This document shows positions 19,777 through 28,382 of a stretch of 58,989 nucleotides of DNA, piece by piece; positions within the stretch are counted from its first letter, which is position 1; each line of letters starts with the position of its first letter. The notes below the pieces were generated by a model. The model was not told the DNA's origin, did no database searches, and was given only the letters and a program-made list of their open reading frames with translations. Both the position numbers and the translations under genes were made by a program. This stretch comes from Deltaproteobacteria bacterium (lineage in GTDB: Bacteria; Desulfobacterota; Desulfobaccia; Desulfobaccales; 0-14-0-80-60-11), in NCBI GenBank assembly GCA_016875015.1, contig VGSJ01000009.1, forward strand, positions 1 through 58,989, in the 5' to 3' direction.

Positions 19777-20838
19777 TCAAGATGCCTTTCCCGCCAATCC
19801 GCCAAAATGCTGCGCCATTCGCTCCAGCACTTCCGCCGGGGTCAGTTCGACCAGGCAGCGGCTGATTTTAGAGCCCTGGCAGCCGTCCTGGCCGCAGGGC
19901 AGGCAATCCCAATCCTGGTTGATCACCAGGTGGCCCTTGCCCCAGGGGCCCCAGTTGAATACCCCACTGGGGCCGAAGAGCGCCACCGCCGGGGTGTTCA
20001 CCGCCGCGGCCAGATGCATGGGGGCGCTGTCCATCCCGAAGAACAGGCGGGCTTTACTGATGAGGGTCCCCAACTCCTTCAGGTTCAAGCGGCCCGTCAG
20101 ATCCACGGGCGCGGCCCGGCACTCCTGATGCACCGCGGCCAGCAGTTCCTGCTCATGCGCGGCCCGGGTTCCGGTGAGCACCACAGGCAAGTCCCACTCC
20201 TCTTGGAAAAATTCGATCACCCGGGCGTAGCCGGTGGGTGTCCAGCACTTGAAACGCCAGCCGGCCCCGGGATGCATCACTGCGAAAGGCTTTTCGGCCA
20301 GCCCCAAGGACATGAGCAGGTCTCGCACTTTCCGCTCCACTGCCGCATCCCCAAAAAACTGCAACCGGGGATTCACCGGTTCGATGCCCAAAGCCCGCAC
20401 GGCCGCAAGGTTTTGGTCCACCATATGCATTTTCACCGGTGGGCGGGGGAGCAGCCGCGTAAAACAGCCGTGGCGCTGCCAGAAGGGCTGCCGGGGGTGG
20501 GCAAAGCCGAGGCGCTCCCGGGCCCCGGTGAGGCGCGTGTAGATGGCGCCCCGGTCGCCGCCGGAGAGCTCCAGCACCAGGTCGAAGCGTTGCCGCCGGA
20601 GGTCTCGGATGAACCGGAGGGCCTGCCCCCAGGTCTCGCCCCGCCGGTCCACCACCAGGAGGCCGTCCAGCCCCGGGTGGCCGGAGACCATATCCTCGGC
20701 GCCCCGGGGAACCAGGCAGGTCAGCCGGCACTCGGGCCAGGCCTCCTTCAGGGCGGCGATCACCGGGGTGCTCACCAGGACGTCCCCCGGCTGCTTGAGC
20801 TTGATTACCAGGATGCGCTTATAAGTCGCGGTCGGCAT
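19777..20838 (-). CDS. GT9 heptosyltransferase, WaaQ/RfaQ-like
   Basis: 353 residues from the ATG at 20838; an upstream in-frame ATG would extend it into lpxA without adding conserved sequence. N-terminal RILVIKLKQPGDVLVSTPVI is the GT9 start; AVMHPGAGWRFKCW, FFGMDSAPMHLAAA and VALFGPSG are the nucleotide-sugar-binding motifs. NWGPWGKGHLVINQDWDCLPCGQ is typical of the putative heptosyltransferase III group, which adds a side-branch heptose to the LPS inner core. It overlaps the end of lpxA by 20 bases and is the last gene of the LPS run. Confidence 0.85.
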   Translation of the reverse strand: MPTATYKRILVIKLKQPGDVLVSTPVIAALKEAWPECRLTCLVPRGAEDMVSGHPGLDGLLVVDRRGETWGQALRFIRDLRRQRFDLVLELSGGDRGAIYTRLTGARERLGFAHPRQPFWQRHGCFTRLLPRPPVKMHMVDQNLAAVRALGIEPVNPRLQFFGDAAVERKVRDLLMSLGLAEKPFAVMHPGAGWRFKCWTPTGYARVIEFFQEEWDLPVVLTGTRAAHEQELLAAVHQECRAAPVDLTGRLNLKELGTLISKARLFFGMDSAPMHLAAAVNTPAVALFGPSGVFNWGPWGKGHLVINQDWDCLPCGQDGCQGSKISRCLVELTPAEVLERMAQHFGGLAGKAS

Positions 20839-21622
20839 CGCGGCTATCTTTAGGACCCGTGGCCACGCCACGTTTGGCGGCGCGGATGAATTCCAGGAGG
20901 TGGGCTACTTCCGGGGTCAGGTCCACTTCCTGCTCCACCCGGGCGCACGCGGCCTTGAGGTTGCCCCGGCGGAAAAATAGCAGGCGGAAGGCCTGGCGCA
21001 GGGCGGCAATGGTTGGGGAAGCGAAGCCGGCCCGTTTCAACCCCACCAGATTGACCCCCTTGACCGTGTGGGTGTCATCGATAACCGCGTAAGGGGGGAT
21101 GTCCCGGGAGGCCCGGGAGCCGCCCCGCATGATGGCCAGGGTGCCCACCCGGATGAACTGGTGCAGGAGACAGTTGGCCGAGATAAAGGCCCGATCCGCC
21201 ACCTCCACGTAGCCGCCTACCAGGGCGCCGTTGACCACCACCACGTGATCCCCCAGACAGGAGTTGTGGGCCATGTGGCTCAAGGCCATGAGAAAATTGT
21301 GATTGCCCACCCGGGTGGCGCTGCCCGGTTTGGTCCCCCGGTGGATGGTGACGTACTCCCGGATGCGGTTGTGGTCACCGATGATGGTGTAGCTCTCCTC
21401 TCCGGTGAAGGCGTAATCCTGGGGTTCGTAGCCGATAATGGCCCCGAAGCCGATGAGGTTGTGCGCCCCGATGGTGGTGTAGGGGCCGATGTAGGCGTGG
21501 GCCAGGATGCGGGTGCCGGCGCCGATGGTGCTGGGGCCGTCAATGATGACCCCCGGCCCCACCGACACATCGGGGGCCAGTTCCACCCCGGGGGCGACGC
21601 GGGCGCTGGGGTCAATGGCCAT
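20819..21622 (-). CDS. lpxA: Acyl-ACP--UDP-N-acetylglucosamine O-acyltransferase (LpxA)
   Basis: 267 residues, usual for LpxA. The left-handed beta-helix hexapeptide repeats fill the first ~180 residues; IREYVTIHRGT and the catalytic-histidine segment SHMAHNSCLG align with IREFCTLNRGT and AHIAHDCTVG of the E. coli enzyme, and GVNLVGLKRAGF begins the C-terminal helical domain. It adds the first 3-hydroxyacyl chain to UDP-GlcNAc in lipid A synthesis. It is not in the usual lpxD-fabZ-lpxA-lpxB arrangement but among core glycosyltransferases, so a second LpxA may exist elsewhere. Its start overlaps the end of the GT2 gene by 11 bases. Confidence 0.88.
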   Translation of the reverse strand: MAIDPSARVAPGVELAPDVSVGPGVIIDGPSTIGAGTRILAHAYIGPYTTIGAHNLIGFGAIIGYEPQDYAFTGEESYTIIGDHNRIREYVTIHRGTKPGSATRVGNHNFLMALSHMAHNSCLGDHVVVVNGALVGGYVEVADRAFISANCLLHQFIRVGTLAIMRGGSRASRDIPPYAVIDDTHTVKGVNLVGLKRAGFASPTIAALRQAFRLLFFRRGNLKAACARVEQEVDLTPEVAHLLEFIRAAKRGVATGPKDSRDADRDL

Positions 21623-22376
21623 CTAAGTCCCTCCCCCTGGCAAGCTCCCGGAGATAGTGATATTTCAGAAACTTGTACATGCTCATGAGCACCGCCAGTT
21701 CATACCCCATCGTCCCCTCCAGAAACCCCCGCCGGATGAAATAGAGATGGAAAAAGGAGAAAAAGGGCCTGACGAATAATTCTCCCGGAAAGGGGCGCCG
21801 GCCCGCCTTGGCCAATTCCTGCGCCGCCAGGCGGGCGTACCGGTCCATGCGGGCGACGTATTCGCTGACGCTCCGGTAGCTGTAATGCTCTAACGGGGTC
21901 GTAAGGGTCCCCACGGACCCGGCCACCACCACTTCCTCGTGGACCTCCCGGTCCCTAAAGCGGCCCCGGCCCCGGCGAAACAGGCGCAGGGTGTAATCGG
22001 GGTACCAGCCCAAATGCCTGATCCAACGGCCGCAGAAATAGTTTTTCCGCGCCACCCGGTAACCGTCCCGGGGGTCGTCGGAGGCGACCACCGCCAGAAT
22101 TTCCTCCTGCAAGGCCGGCGGCACCCGCTCATCCGTGTCCAGGCTGAAGACCCACTCACCCCGGGCCTGGTCCAGGGCATAATTTTTGGTCCGGCCAAAG
22201 CCCTCCCAGGGGGCGATCAGTACCCGGTCGGTATAGGCCCGGGCCAGCTCCACGGTGCGGTCGGTGCTGCCCGTGTCCACCACCACGATTTCGTCCGCGA
22301 AGCTCGCGGACGCCAGGCAATCGCCGATGTTGGCCTCCTGATTCAGGGCGATGACGAAGACGGACAGTCGGGGCAT
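21612..22376 (-). CDS. GT2 glycosyltransferase, WaaE/KdtX-like
   Basis: 254 residues. LSVFVIALNQEANIGDCLASA and VVDTGSTDRTVELA form the nucleotide-binding start of family GT2, and FSLDTDERVPPAL contains the metal-binding DxD. YPDYTLRLFRRG, then HE, is the acceptor-side pattern of the WaaE group, which adds a beta-1,4-glucose to the inner-core heptose. The C-terminal third carries a hydrophobic, aromatic membrane-facing helix (RPFFSFFHLYFIRRGFLEG). It is translationally coupled to lpxA. Confidence 0.87.
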   Translation of the reverse strand: MPRLSVFVIALNQEANIGDCLASASFADEIVVVDTGSTDRTVELARAYTDRVLIAPWEGFGRTKNYALDQARGEWVFSLDTDERVPPALQEEILAVVASDDPRDGYRVARKNYFCGRWIRHLGWYPDYTLRLFRRGRGRFRDREVHEEVVVAGSVGTLTTPLEHYSYRSVSEYVARMDRYARLAAQELAKAGRRPFPGELFVRPFFSFFHLYFIRRGFLEGTMGYELAVLMSMYKFLKYHYLRELARGRDLDGH

Positions 22377-22380
22377 AAAT

Positions 22381-22504
22381 ACGGTTTTTGGTTTTTCGTT
22401 TTTGGCTTTTAGTGCTATGTTTTAGGCGTTCAGATTTTAGTCCCGCGGCTAAGTTTGTCCACCAGGGCTTCTACTAAAAACTAAAAACCAAAAACTAAAA
22501 ACTA
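22381..22504. repeat. A-tract repeats with 7-base period, two opposite blocks
   Basis: 22381-22411 reads as 7-base units with T-runs (GGTTTTT, GGTTTTT, CGTTTTT) and 22473-22503 as units CTAAAAA, CTAAAAA, CCAAAAA, CTAAAAA. The two blocks are roughly inverted, about 60 bases apart, so the spacer between the Trm112-like and GT2 genes could fold into one weak long stem. Confidence 0.6.
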
Positions 22505-22675
22505 TCATTTCAACGGTTTTGCCTCATCAATGAGCATGATGGGGATGTCGTCCTTGATTTCGTAAATCAGGCGGCACGCTTCGCAGATGAGGCCGTCGCC
22601 CTTGTCATTCAACCGAATATCCCCTTTGCACTTGGGACAGGCCAGGATTTCCAGGAGTTCTTTGCTGATGGGCAT
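22505..22675 (-). CDS. Trm112/YcaR-family zinc-ribbon protein
   Basis: 56 residues from the ATG at 22675 (GGAGG seven bases upstream); a longer in-frame reading has no ribosome-binding site. LLEILACPKCKGDIRL and GLICEACRLIYEIKDDIPIML give the CxxC...CxxC ribbon and the IxDDIPIML ending of this family. In E. coli the homologue ycaR sits beside lpxK and kdsB, and the same association with LPS genes is seen here. The bacterial role is undefined; eukaryotic Trm112 activates methyltransferases. Confidence 0.88.
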   Translation of the reverse strand: MPISKELLEILACPKCKGDIRLNDKGDGLICEACRLIYEIKDDIPIMLIDEAKPLK

Positions 22676-22760
22676 ATTTCCTCCAAAATGGGGTGGGGCA
22701 TCTATCTCAGATGACGGCCGCGGTTGGGGCCGGGCAATTACCTCAATATACCGCATATTA

Positions 22761-23807
22761 TCAGCTAATGGGCCGGACAGACAAGATTTTCTCGCACGCG
22801 GCCTCAATCATCTCCGGGGTGAGGTCTGTGAGGCACCGGGGGGCGAGGCACTGGCGCTTAAAGCAGGGGCTGCACGAAAGCCCCAGGCGGACTACCTGGT
22901 GGCCGGAGCCGAAGGGGCCGGTGCGCCAGGGGGCGGTGGGGCCGAACAGGGCCGCCACCGGCGTGCCCAGGGCGGCGGCCAGGTGCATGGCCCCGGTGTC
23001 GGTGGTGACGGCCAACCGGGTTTTTCGTAAGATGGCGGCGAGCTGTGCCAGAGAGGTGGCTCCTGCCAGATTGAGCAACGGCGCCTGGCTCTGCCGCACC
23101 AGGCCTGCGGCCAACTCCCGGTCGGCGGCGCTCCCGGTGACGGCCACCTGGAACCCCTGGCCGTGGAGCCACTCCGAAAGGCTCGCCCAGGACGCCGGGG
23201 GCCAGAGTTTGGAGACCCAGCGGGCCCCGGGGTGGAGCACCGCCAGGGGCCGATCAGCCTTACCCGGTATCAGCGCCGAAATATCCACCGCTTCGCCCAG
23301 ACCCAGACGGAAGCGGGGCAGGGTAGGGGGGGCGCCCAGGTATTGGGCCAAATTCAGGTAGCGCCAGACCGCGTGGGCCTCCGGGTCAAACGGCTTCACC
23401 CGCTCGGTGAGCGCCAGGTAACTCAACTCCCGGGTCCGGTCATAGCCCACCTTGCGGGGACTTTTGGCCAGGGCCACCCACACGGCGCTCTTGAGCAGTC
23501 CCTGGACGTCCACCACCAGGTCGAAGGGGCGGGCGCGGAGCTGCTGAACGAGCCGGCGGCAGGCGGCCGGATTGGCGCCGGACCAAAACTCGGCGGGGCG
23601 CAGGCGGGGGGCAATCCAGACTTCGTTGAGGGCGGGGTGGCCGGCCAACAAGGGCGCATACGCGGCCTCCGCCAGCCAGGTGATGTGGGCGCGGGGATAG
23701 GCGACCCGCAGGGCCTCCAGGAAGGGCAGGGCATGAAGCACATCCCCGAAGGAACTGAGCTTGACCAAAAGGATTCGAGGCTGGCTGTGTCGATGCGAGG
23801 AGGACAT
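22761..23807 (-). CDS. ADP-heptose:LPS heptosyltransferase, WaaC-like
   Basis: 348 residues. RILLVKLSSFGDVLHALPFLEAL is the heptosyltransferase I N-terminal motif; AVLHPGARWVSKLWP, TTDTGAMHLAAALGTPVAALFGPT and the C-terminal SCSPCFKRQC are GT9 features. It should add the first L-glycero-D-manno-heptose to Kdo. It lies between gmhB and the Trm112-like gene in the same direction. Distinguishing WaaC from WaaF by eye is uncertain, but the neighbouring gene at 24487 fits WaaF better. Confidence 0.83.
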   Translation of the reverse strand: MSSSHRHSQPRILLVKLSSFGDVLHALPFLEALRVAYPRAHITWLAEAAYAPLLAGHPALNEVWIAPRLRPAEFWSGANPAACRRLVQQLRARPFDLVVDVQGLLKSAVWVALAKSPRKVGYDRTRELSYLALTERVKPFDPEAHAVWRYLNLAQYLGAPPTLPRFRLGLGEAVDISALIPGKADRPLAVLHPGARWVSKLWPPASWASLSEWLHGQGFQVAVTGSAADRELAAGLVRQSQAPLLNLAGATSLAQLAAILRKTRLAVTTDTGAMHLAAALGTPVAALFGPTAPWRTGPFGSGHQVVRLGLSCSPCFKRQCLAPRCLTDLTPEMIEAACEKILSVRPIS

Positions 23808-23929
23808 CCGTAATGGTCCCTGCGATTAGTGGCGCGGGGGAGGCGCCCACACCGCCCCAACAAAGTTGGCGAAGTGTGGAGTGCGCACTGCGCACCATGC
23901 CTTTGCCCAAGAACATCGCCTAAAAAAAC

Positions 23930-24490
23930 CTACTTCTTCCCCAAATCCTGCAAAATCCACTCCACCGCCTCCGGGAGATCAGGCGCGACATGGACCGGCT
24001 GAACGCTTTGCGCCGCCCGGAGATAGTCATACTCTCCCTGGCCGTAGCCGGTGAGCACCAGGATGCCTTTAGCCCCGGCGTTGGCCGCGGTCTGTATATC
24101 CTTATAACGGTCACCCACGACATAGGAGCGGGCCAGGTCCAGATCCAGATCCAGGGCCGCCTGCTCCATCAGGGTAGGCTGGGGTTTGCGGCAGGCGCAG
24201 CCGTCCGCCGGGCCGTGGAGACAGGTGTAGATGCCGTCCAGGTGCGCTCCCCCGGCCGCCAGGATTTTTTGCAAGAGGACGTGAATCTCATCTACCAGGG
24301 AAGCGGGGAAATAGCCCCGGGCCGCCCCGGATTGGTTCGTGACGACCACCACCTTGATCCCCGCCTCATTGAGCCGGCGAATGGCCGGACCAACCTGGGG
24401 GAGCAGCCGGAACCGGTTCAGGTGATTGATATAGCCCATTTCTTCGTTGATGGTGCCGTCCCGGTCCAGGAACACCGCGGGTTGACTCAT
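23930..24490 (-). CDS. gmhB: D-glycero-beta-D-manno-heptose-1,7-bisphosphate 7-phosphatase
   Basis: 186 residues from the ATG at 24490, which has AAGGA upstream and overlaps the stop of waaF by four bases. FLDRDGTINEE is the HAD nucleophile motif with DxD, VVTNQSGAARGY is motif II, CACRKPQPTL holds the GmhB-type zinc cysteines and motif III lysine, and VVGDRYKDIQTA is motif IV. It removes the 7-phosphate in the ADP-heptose pathway, supplying the heptosyltransferases next to it. Confidence 0.92.
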   Translation of the reverse strand: MSQPAVFLDRDGTINEEMGYINHLNRFRLLPQVGPAIRRLNEAGIKVVVVTNQSGAARGYFPASLVDEIHVLLQKILAAGGAHLDGIYTCLHGPADGCACRKPQPTLMEQAALDLDLDLARSYVVGDRYKDIQTAANAGAKGILVLTGYGQGEYDYLRAAQSVQPVHVAPDLPEAVEWILQDLGKK

Positions 24491-25638
24491 GAGTCGTCCT
24501 TGAGCCAGGAATGGGCCGCCGCCGCAACCTCGTCCACGCTGATGGCGGTCAGGCAGGCATAATCCGCCTCGCAGGTGCGCTTGAAGCACGGGCTGCACGG
24601 CAGGGGATGGTGAATCACCGTGGCCCGGGAGGTGAAGGGGCCGGTGGCCCCGGGGTCGGTGGAGCCGAACAGGGCCACCAGCGGCACCGAGAGCGCGGCC
24701 GCGGCGTGCATCAACCCCGAGTCGTTGGTGACCAAAAGATTGAGTTGGGACAGCACCCCCAGGACCTCCCGCAGGCTGGTCCGCCCCACCAGATCCACCA
24801 CCGGCCCCTGAAGCTGCTGCTTGACCAGATCCGCCACCGGCCGCTCATCGTCGGCCCCCAGCAGCACCAGGCGAGATCCGAACTCCCGTTCCAGTTCCCG
24901 GCCAAGGGCGGCGAAGCGCGAAGGCTCCCAGCGTTTGGCCGGGCCGAAAGCCGCGCCGGGGCTTAATCCCACCCAGGGGCCCCGGCCGGGGAGCTCGGCC
25001 GCGGACAGGACCTGGGCCGCCATGGCCTCTTCCTCGGGTTCCAGGTAGAGGGTGGGGGGCGTAAAGGTGGTCACTCCTCCCAGGGCCTTGAGTAAGCCCA
25101 GAAGATAAAAGACGGTGTGCAAACCGGCCAGTTCCCGGCAGTTGGAGACGGCCTCCTTGAGAAAGAGGCGGCGGGCGTCGGTGTTATACCCCACCCGGGA
25201 CGGCACCCCCACCAGCCATAATCCCAGGGCGGACTCCATGGAGTTGGGCAAAGCCAGGGCCACGTCGAAGCGCCCGCGCAGCTCCCACAGGACTTGCCAC
25301 TTGCCCCGGCCCGACGGGTAGCGGATGATCTCCGTCACCCCGGGCTGCCCGGCAAAAAGCGGGGCCACCCGGGGCGCCGCCAGCACCGTGATCTCGGTCA
25401 GGGGAAAGAGCCGCCGCAACCCCGACAGCACCGGCAGGCTCATGACCGCATCCCCTACCCAGTTGGGCGCTCGCACCAGGACCCGCCGCACCACTTCGGG
25501 GTCCCGGGTAAACCGGCGGGATACCTGAAGCTGCTGGAACCGCTGCCGGACCTCGGGAGGCAGGGGCAGGTCGGTGAGCCTGCGGGGTTTTTCTTTTTTT
25601 TCTTTAGGGGCGTCAGTCATACGTGAGGCGCAATCCAT
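24487..25638 (-). CDS. waaF: Lipopolysaccharide heptosyltransferase II (WaaF)
   Basis: 383 residues. The start is uncertain: the ATG at 25638 has AAGGAGAGG about 12 bases upstream, while the ATG at 25620 has none. VRRVLVRAPNWVGDAVMSLPVL is the characteristic WaaF opening, followed by VGLSPGAAFGPAKRWEPS, VTNDSGLMHAAAALSVPLVALFGSTDP and SPCFKRTCEADYACL. It adds the second core heptose. It carries an extra ~50-residue charged N-terminus compared with E. coli WaaF. It is coupled to gmhB. Confidence 0.9.
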   Translation of the reverse strand: MDCASRMTDAPKEKKEKPRRLTDLPLPPEVRQRFQQLQVSRRFTRDPEVVRRVLVRAPNWVGDAVMSLPVLSGLRRLFPLTEITVLAAPRVAPLFAGQPGVTEIIRYPSGRGKWQVLWELRGRFDVALALPNSMESALGLWLVGVPSRVGYNTDARRLFLKEAVSNCRELAGLHTVFYLLGLLKALGGVTTFTPPTLYLEPEEEAMAAQVLSAAELPGRGPWVGLSPGAAFGPAKRWEPSRFAALGRELEREFGSRLVLLGADDERPVADLVKQQLQGPVVDLVGRTSLREVLGVLSQLNLLVTNDSGLMHAAAALSVPLVALFGSTDPGATGPFTSRATVIHHPLPCSPCFKRTCEADYACLTAISVDEVAAAAHSWLKDDS

Positions 25639-25689
25639 GAGGAGCTACGCCCTCTCCTTAAACCAAAACGCCATCAAACGACTATTATT

Positions 25690-25770
25690 TGTCATTCTGA
25701 GCGTAGCGAAGAATCTCTCTTTTTAAGCCACTGAGATTCTTCACTCCGCGGCGCTCCGTTCAGAATGACA
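25690..25770. repeat. Inverted-repeat spacer element
   Basis: TGTCATTCTGAGCG at the left pairs imperfectly with CGTTCAGAATGACA at the right, and AAGAATCTC pairs with GAGATTCTT inside. Elements beginning GTCATTCTGA are common dispersed palindromes in bacterial genomes. The rest of the waaF-lpxK spacer shows no gene. Confidence 0.7.
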
Positions 25771-25913
25771 TCAATATTCAATGTTTTTTGACTGCAACTT
25801 CGTATTAGATGGCGGCAGAGAAGACCCGCTCCCGCATTGTAAAACATTTTCGCCGGGTACGGTAGAGGGAGCCCGGAGGCGCAAAGATCCGGCAGCCTGG
25901 CGAAGGTGCGGCC

Positions 25914-27017
25914 TCATCCCTCCTGTAAGCTCCGGTCCAGGAGTTCCAGGACCTGCTCGGGTTCCCCCAGCCGGGCCTCCACTTCCAGGACCCACAGGCG
26001 GACTCCACCGTCCCAGCGCTCTCCCAGCCGGGCCCAATCCTTGCCGGTGGTGACCAGGCCCCCGGCCCCCAAGGCCCGGGCCGTTTCAGTGAGATTATCC
26101 AATTCCTCATGGCTGAAGGCATGATGGTCGGGAAAGATTCGGAAGCCTTTCAGGTCCACCCCCAATGCCTGCAAGGTGGCGGCAAAGACTTCCGGGCGGG
26201 CCAGGCCGGCAAAAGCCATGAGGGCCTGGTGGCGCAGGGCCGCCGGCGCCTGGGCCTGCCCCCCGGGATACGCCGTGACCGAGAGCGGGGCGATGGTCGC
26301 GGTCAACAGCGGCTTGTCCGGGAAGGCCCGGTGGATAGTCGCGAACTGCGCCTGGTGGCGCTCCCGGTCAAACCGGGTCAGGATGAGGCTCTGGGCCGCG
26401 GCCAGAGCGGCGAGGGGCTCTCGTAACGGCCCCCGGGGCAAGAGATGGCCGTTGCCGAAGGGCGAGGCCGCATCCAGCAGCACCAGGTCCAGGTCCCGGT
26501 GCAGCTGAAAATGCTGGAAGCCGTCGTCCAGCAGAAAAAGGTCCGGTTTGCACTTCTCCCAGGCGGCCATCCCCGCCGCATAACGGCAGGCCCCGGTGTA
26601 AACCGCCACCCCGGGCAGGGTCCGGGCCAGCCAGTAAGGCTCTTCTCCCACCTCTGGGGGTTTTCCGTAAGTATTCTGCCCGTCGGAGATGCAAGTGACG
26701 CTGCGGCTCCGCCCCCCGTAGCCCCGGCTGAGGATGGCCACCCGCTTACCCCGGTCCCGCCACAGCCGGGCCAGAAAGGCCACCACGGGGGTCTTGCCGG
26801 CGCCGCCCACCGTCAGGTTCCCCACGCTCACCACCGGGGCCGGCAGGCGCCTGGCCTTTCGCAGCCCCCGGGCATAAAGGGCCCGCCGGCCGCTGGCCCC
26901 CAGGCCATAGAGCCGGGCCAGGACCGCGGCCCCGGTGCAAAGGACGGGGCCGGGAGGCGGGCCGGCGCCCCGGTCCCCATGAAGCCGCCGGAACAGGTTA
27001 TGCCAGTAAAGCCGCAT
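25914..27017 (-). CDS. lpxK: Tetraacyldisaccharide 4'-kinase (LpxK)
   Basis: 367 residues. [22 protein letters not shown] (about 60-82) is the LpxK P-loop with its leading SVGNLTxGGxGKTP signature; ILSRGYGG and [22 protein letters not shown] are further family hallmarks, and [12 protein letters not shown] lies in the C-terminal part. It phosphorylates the lipid A disaccharide at the 4' position at the inner membrane. An N-terminal hydrophobic helix precedes the kinase fold. It is the first gene of the minus-strand LPS run. Confidence 0.95.
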   Translation of the reverse strand: MRLYWHNLFRRLHGDRGAGPPPGPVLCTGAAVLARLYGLGASGRRALYARGLRKARRLPAPVVSVGNLTVGGAGKTPVVAFLARLWRDRGKRVAILSRGYGGRSRSVTCISDGQNTYGKPPEVGEEPYWLARTLPGVAVYTGACRYAAGMAAWEKCKPDLFLLDDGFQHFQLHRDLDLVLLDAASPFGNGHLLPRGPLREPLAALAAAQSLILTRFDRERHQAQFATIHRAFPDKPLLTATIAPLSVTAYPGGQAQAPAALRHQALMAFAGLARPEVFAATLQALGVDLKGFRIFPDHHAFSHEELDNLTETARALGAGGLVTTGKDWARLGERWDGGVRLWVLEVEARLGEPEQVLELLDRSLQEG

Positions 27018-27216
27018 ACTTTACCTTATAAACGATTTCAGCGCCTCCCGGCAATATTTCTGGGCCTAGTCCTTGACCAGGCGCCGGGCGCTTGTCTTAG
27101 ACCGGAGACAAAGGCAACCCAGGTGGGGAGACCTGGGTAACTGTTTAATATGGGATATCCTCCTGTGGCAGGAGACAGGTTTTTCTTCCACGAACCGGCG
27201 ATTATCGGCGCGGCTA

Positions 27217-27318
27217 ATACCGTGTTCCCTTTGAAATGAAACAAACCATCCAGATAACCTATTGATATCTCTCGTAGGGGCGGGTTTAAAACCCGCCCCT
27301 ACAAAACGAACACGGTAT
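27217..27318 (-). mobile_element. 102-bp MITE-like element, copy 1
   Basis: Bounded by 11-bp terminal inverted repeats ATACCGTGTTC and GAACACGGTAT. It contains a perfect 14-bp-arm hairpin GTAGGGGCGGGTTT/AAACCCGCCCCTAC. The reverse complement occurs at 32434-32535 with a single difference in the hairpin loop. No coding capacity. The strand is assigned arbitrarily relative to copy 2. Target duplications cannot be resolved from two copies. Confidence 0.8.
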
Positions 27319-27356
27319 AACTCCCCAACAGCCCCCTATCCTCCCAAGACCGCCAT

Positions 27357-28382
27357 TCAATACGTCAGGATTACCTGAATGACGTCTTCCGGGTGGCGGT
27401 CGATCAATTCATAAGCCTGGGCCGCCTGATCGAAGGGAAACCGGTGCGTGATAAAGCGGGCCGGCTGCACCTGGGCCAGCATCTGCCAGGTGGCATGATA
27501 ACGCCGGGTTTTGTTCCAGCGGCCGGTAAGCTCCGGGGCGATGCTGCTGACCTGGCTGCCGATGAGCCGCATCCGGCTGCGGTGGAAGTGGCCCCCCAGG
27601 TTCAGGTCTGACCGCTTGAGCCCGTACCAGGAGCCGATGACCACCCGGCCGCTGAACCCGGTGGCCGCGATGGCCTGGTCCAGGGCCGCGGGGTTGCCGG
27701 AGATCTCATAGCAGAGGTCTGCCCCGGGATAGGTGCCGCCTCCCTGGAGACCGGCGGCCAGACGCGCCAGGGCGTCCGGGGCCGAGGGGTCCAGGCTCAG
27801 GTAGGCCCCCAGGTCTTCGGAGAGCAGGCGGCGCCTGGGATAGAGGTCCAGGGTCACCAGGGACGACAGGGGCCAGCGGCTCAAGAGGGTGGTGAGGAGC
27901 AGACCCACGATGCCCTGGCCGAAGATGGCCACCTGTTCTCCCATGAGGGGTTGGCCGTCCAACAGGAAGGTCACCGCGGTTTCCATGTTGGGGAAGAACA
28001 CCGCATCTTCGGGGGTCAGGCCGGCGGGCAATTCGAGCAGTTCGTCGGGGGTGGCCAGGAAATGGCTTTCGTGGGGATTAAAGGCGAAGACCAGCCGGCC
28101 TTCCCAGCCGGGGGCCACGCCCCGGCCCAGTTCCAGGACCTGGCCCACCGCGGCGTAGCCATATTTCAATGGAAAAGAAAAATCTCCGGCCAGGGCGGTG
28201 ATGGTCTCATCCCTGGCCAGGTCAACCGGCGCCAACCCCCGGTAGACCAACAACTCGGTGCCCGGGCTGATGGCGGAAATGATGGTCGAAACCAGCACCT
28301 GGCCAAAAGCCGGGGAGGGGAGGATTTCCGTTTGCCGCGCCACCTGCCGGGGCCCGGTGAAATAGAGGGCCTGCCGTTCCAT
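27357..28382 (-). CDS. Medium-chain dehydrogenase/reductase, zinc-type alcohol dehydrogenase-like
   Basis: 341 residues. The N-terminal GroES-like domain (GQVLVSTIISAISPGTELLVYRG) lacks the usual CGTD catalytic cysteine; GEQVAIFGQGIVGLLLTTLLSRWPL is the Rossmann nucleotide-binding site. It resembles the BchC-like and threonine-dehydrogenase-like group rather than classical zinc dehydrogenases. Its ATG directly follows the TGA of the RibD-type reductase (TGAATG), so the two are translationally coupled. In some bacteria such dehydrogenases sit with RibD-type and pterin genes, which suggests a reduced pteridine or sugar product, but the substrate is unknown. Confidence 0.75.
   Translation of the reverse strand: MERQALYFTGPRQVARQTEILPSPAFGQVLVSTIISAISPGTELLVYRGLAPVDLARDETITALAGDFSFPLKYGYAAVGQVLELGRGVAPGWEGRLVFAFNPHESHFLATPDELLELPAGLTPEDAVFFPNMETAVTFLLDGQPLMGEQVAIFGQGIVGLLLTTLLSRWPLSSLVTLDLYPRRRLLSEDLGAYLSLDPSAPDALARLAAGLQGGGTYPGADLCYEISGNPAALDQAIAATGFSGRVVIGSWYGLKRSDLNLGGHFHRSRMRLIGSQVSSIAPELTGRWNKTRRYHATWQMLAQVQPARFITHRFPFDQAAQAYELIDRHPEDVIQVILTY

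Noticed and set aside
19807-20853. Long plus-strand frame opposite the WaaQ-like gene
   Set aside because: Antisense shadow of a gene with clear GT9 motifs.
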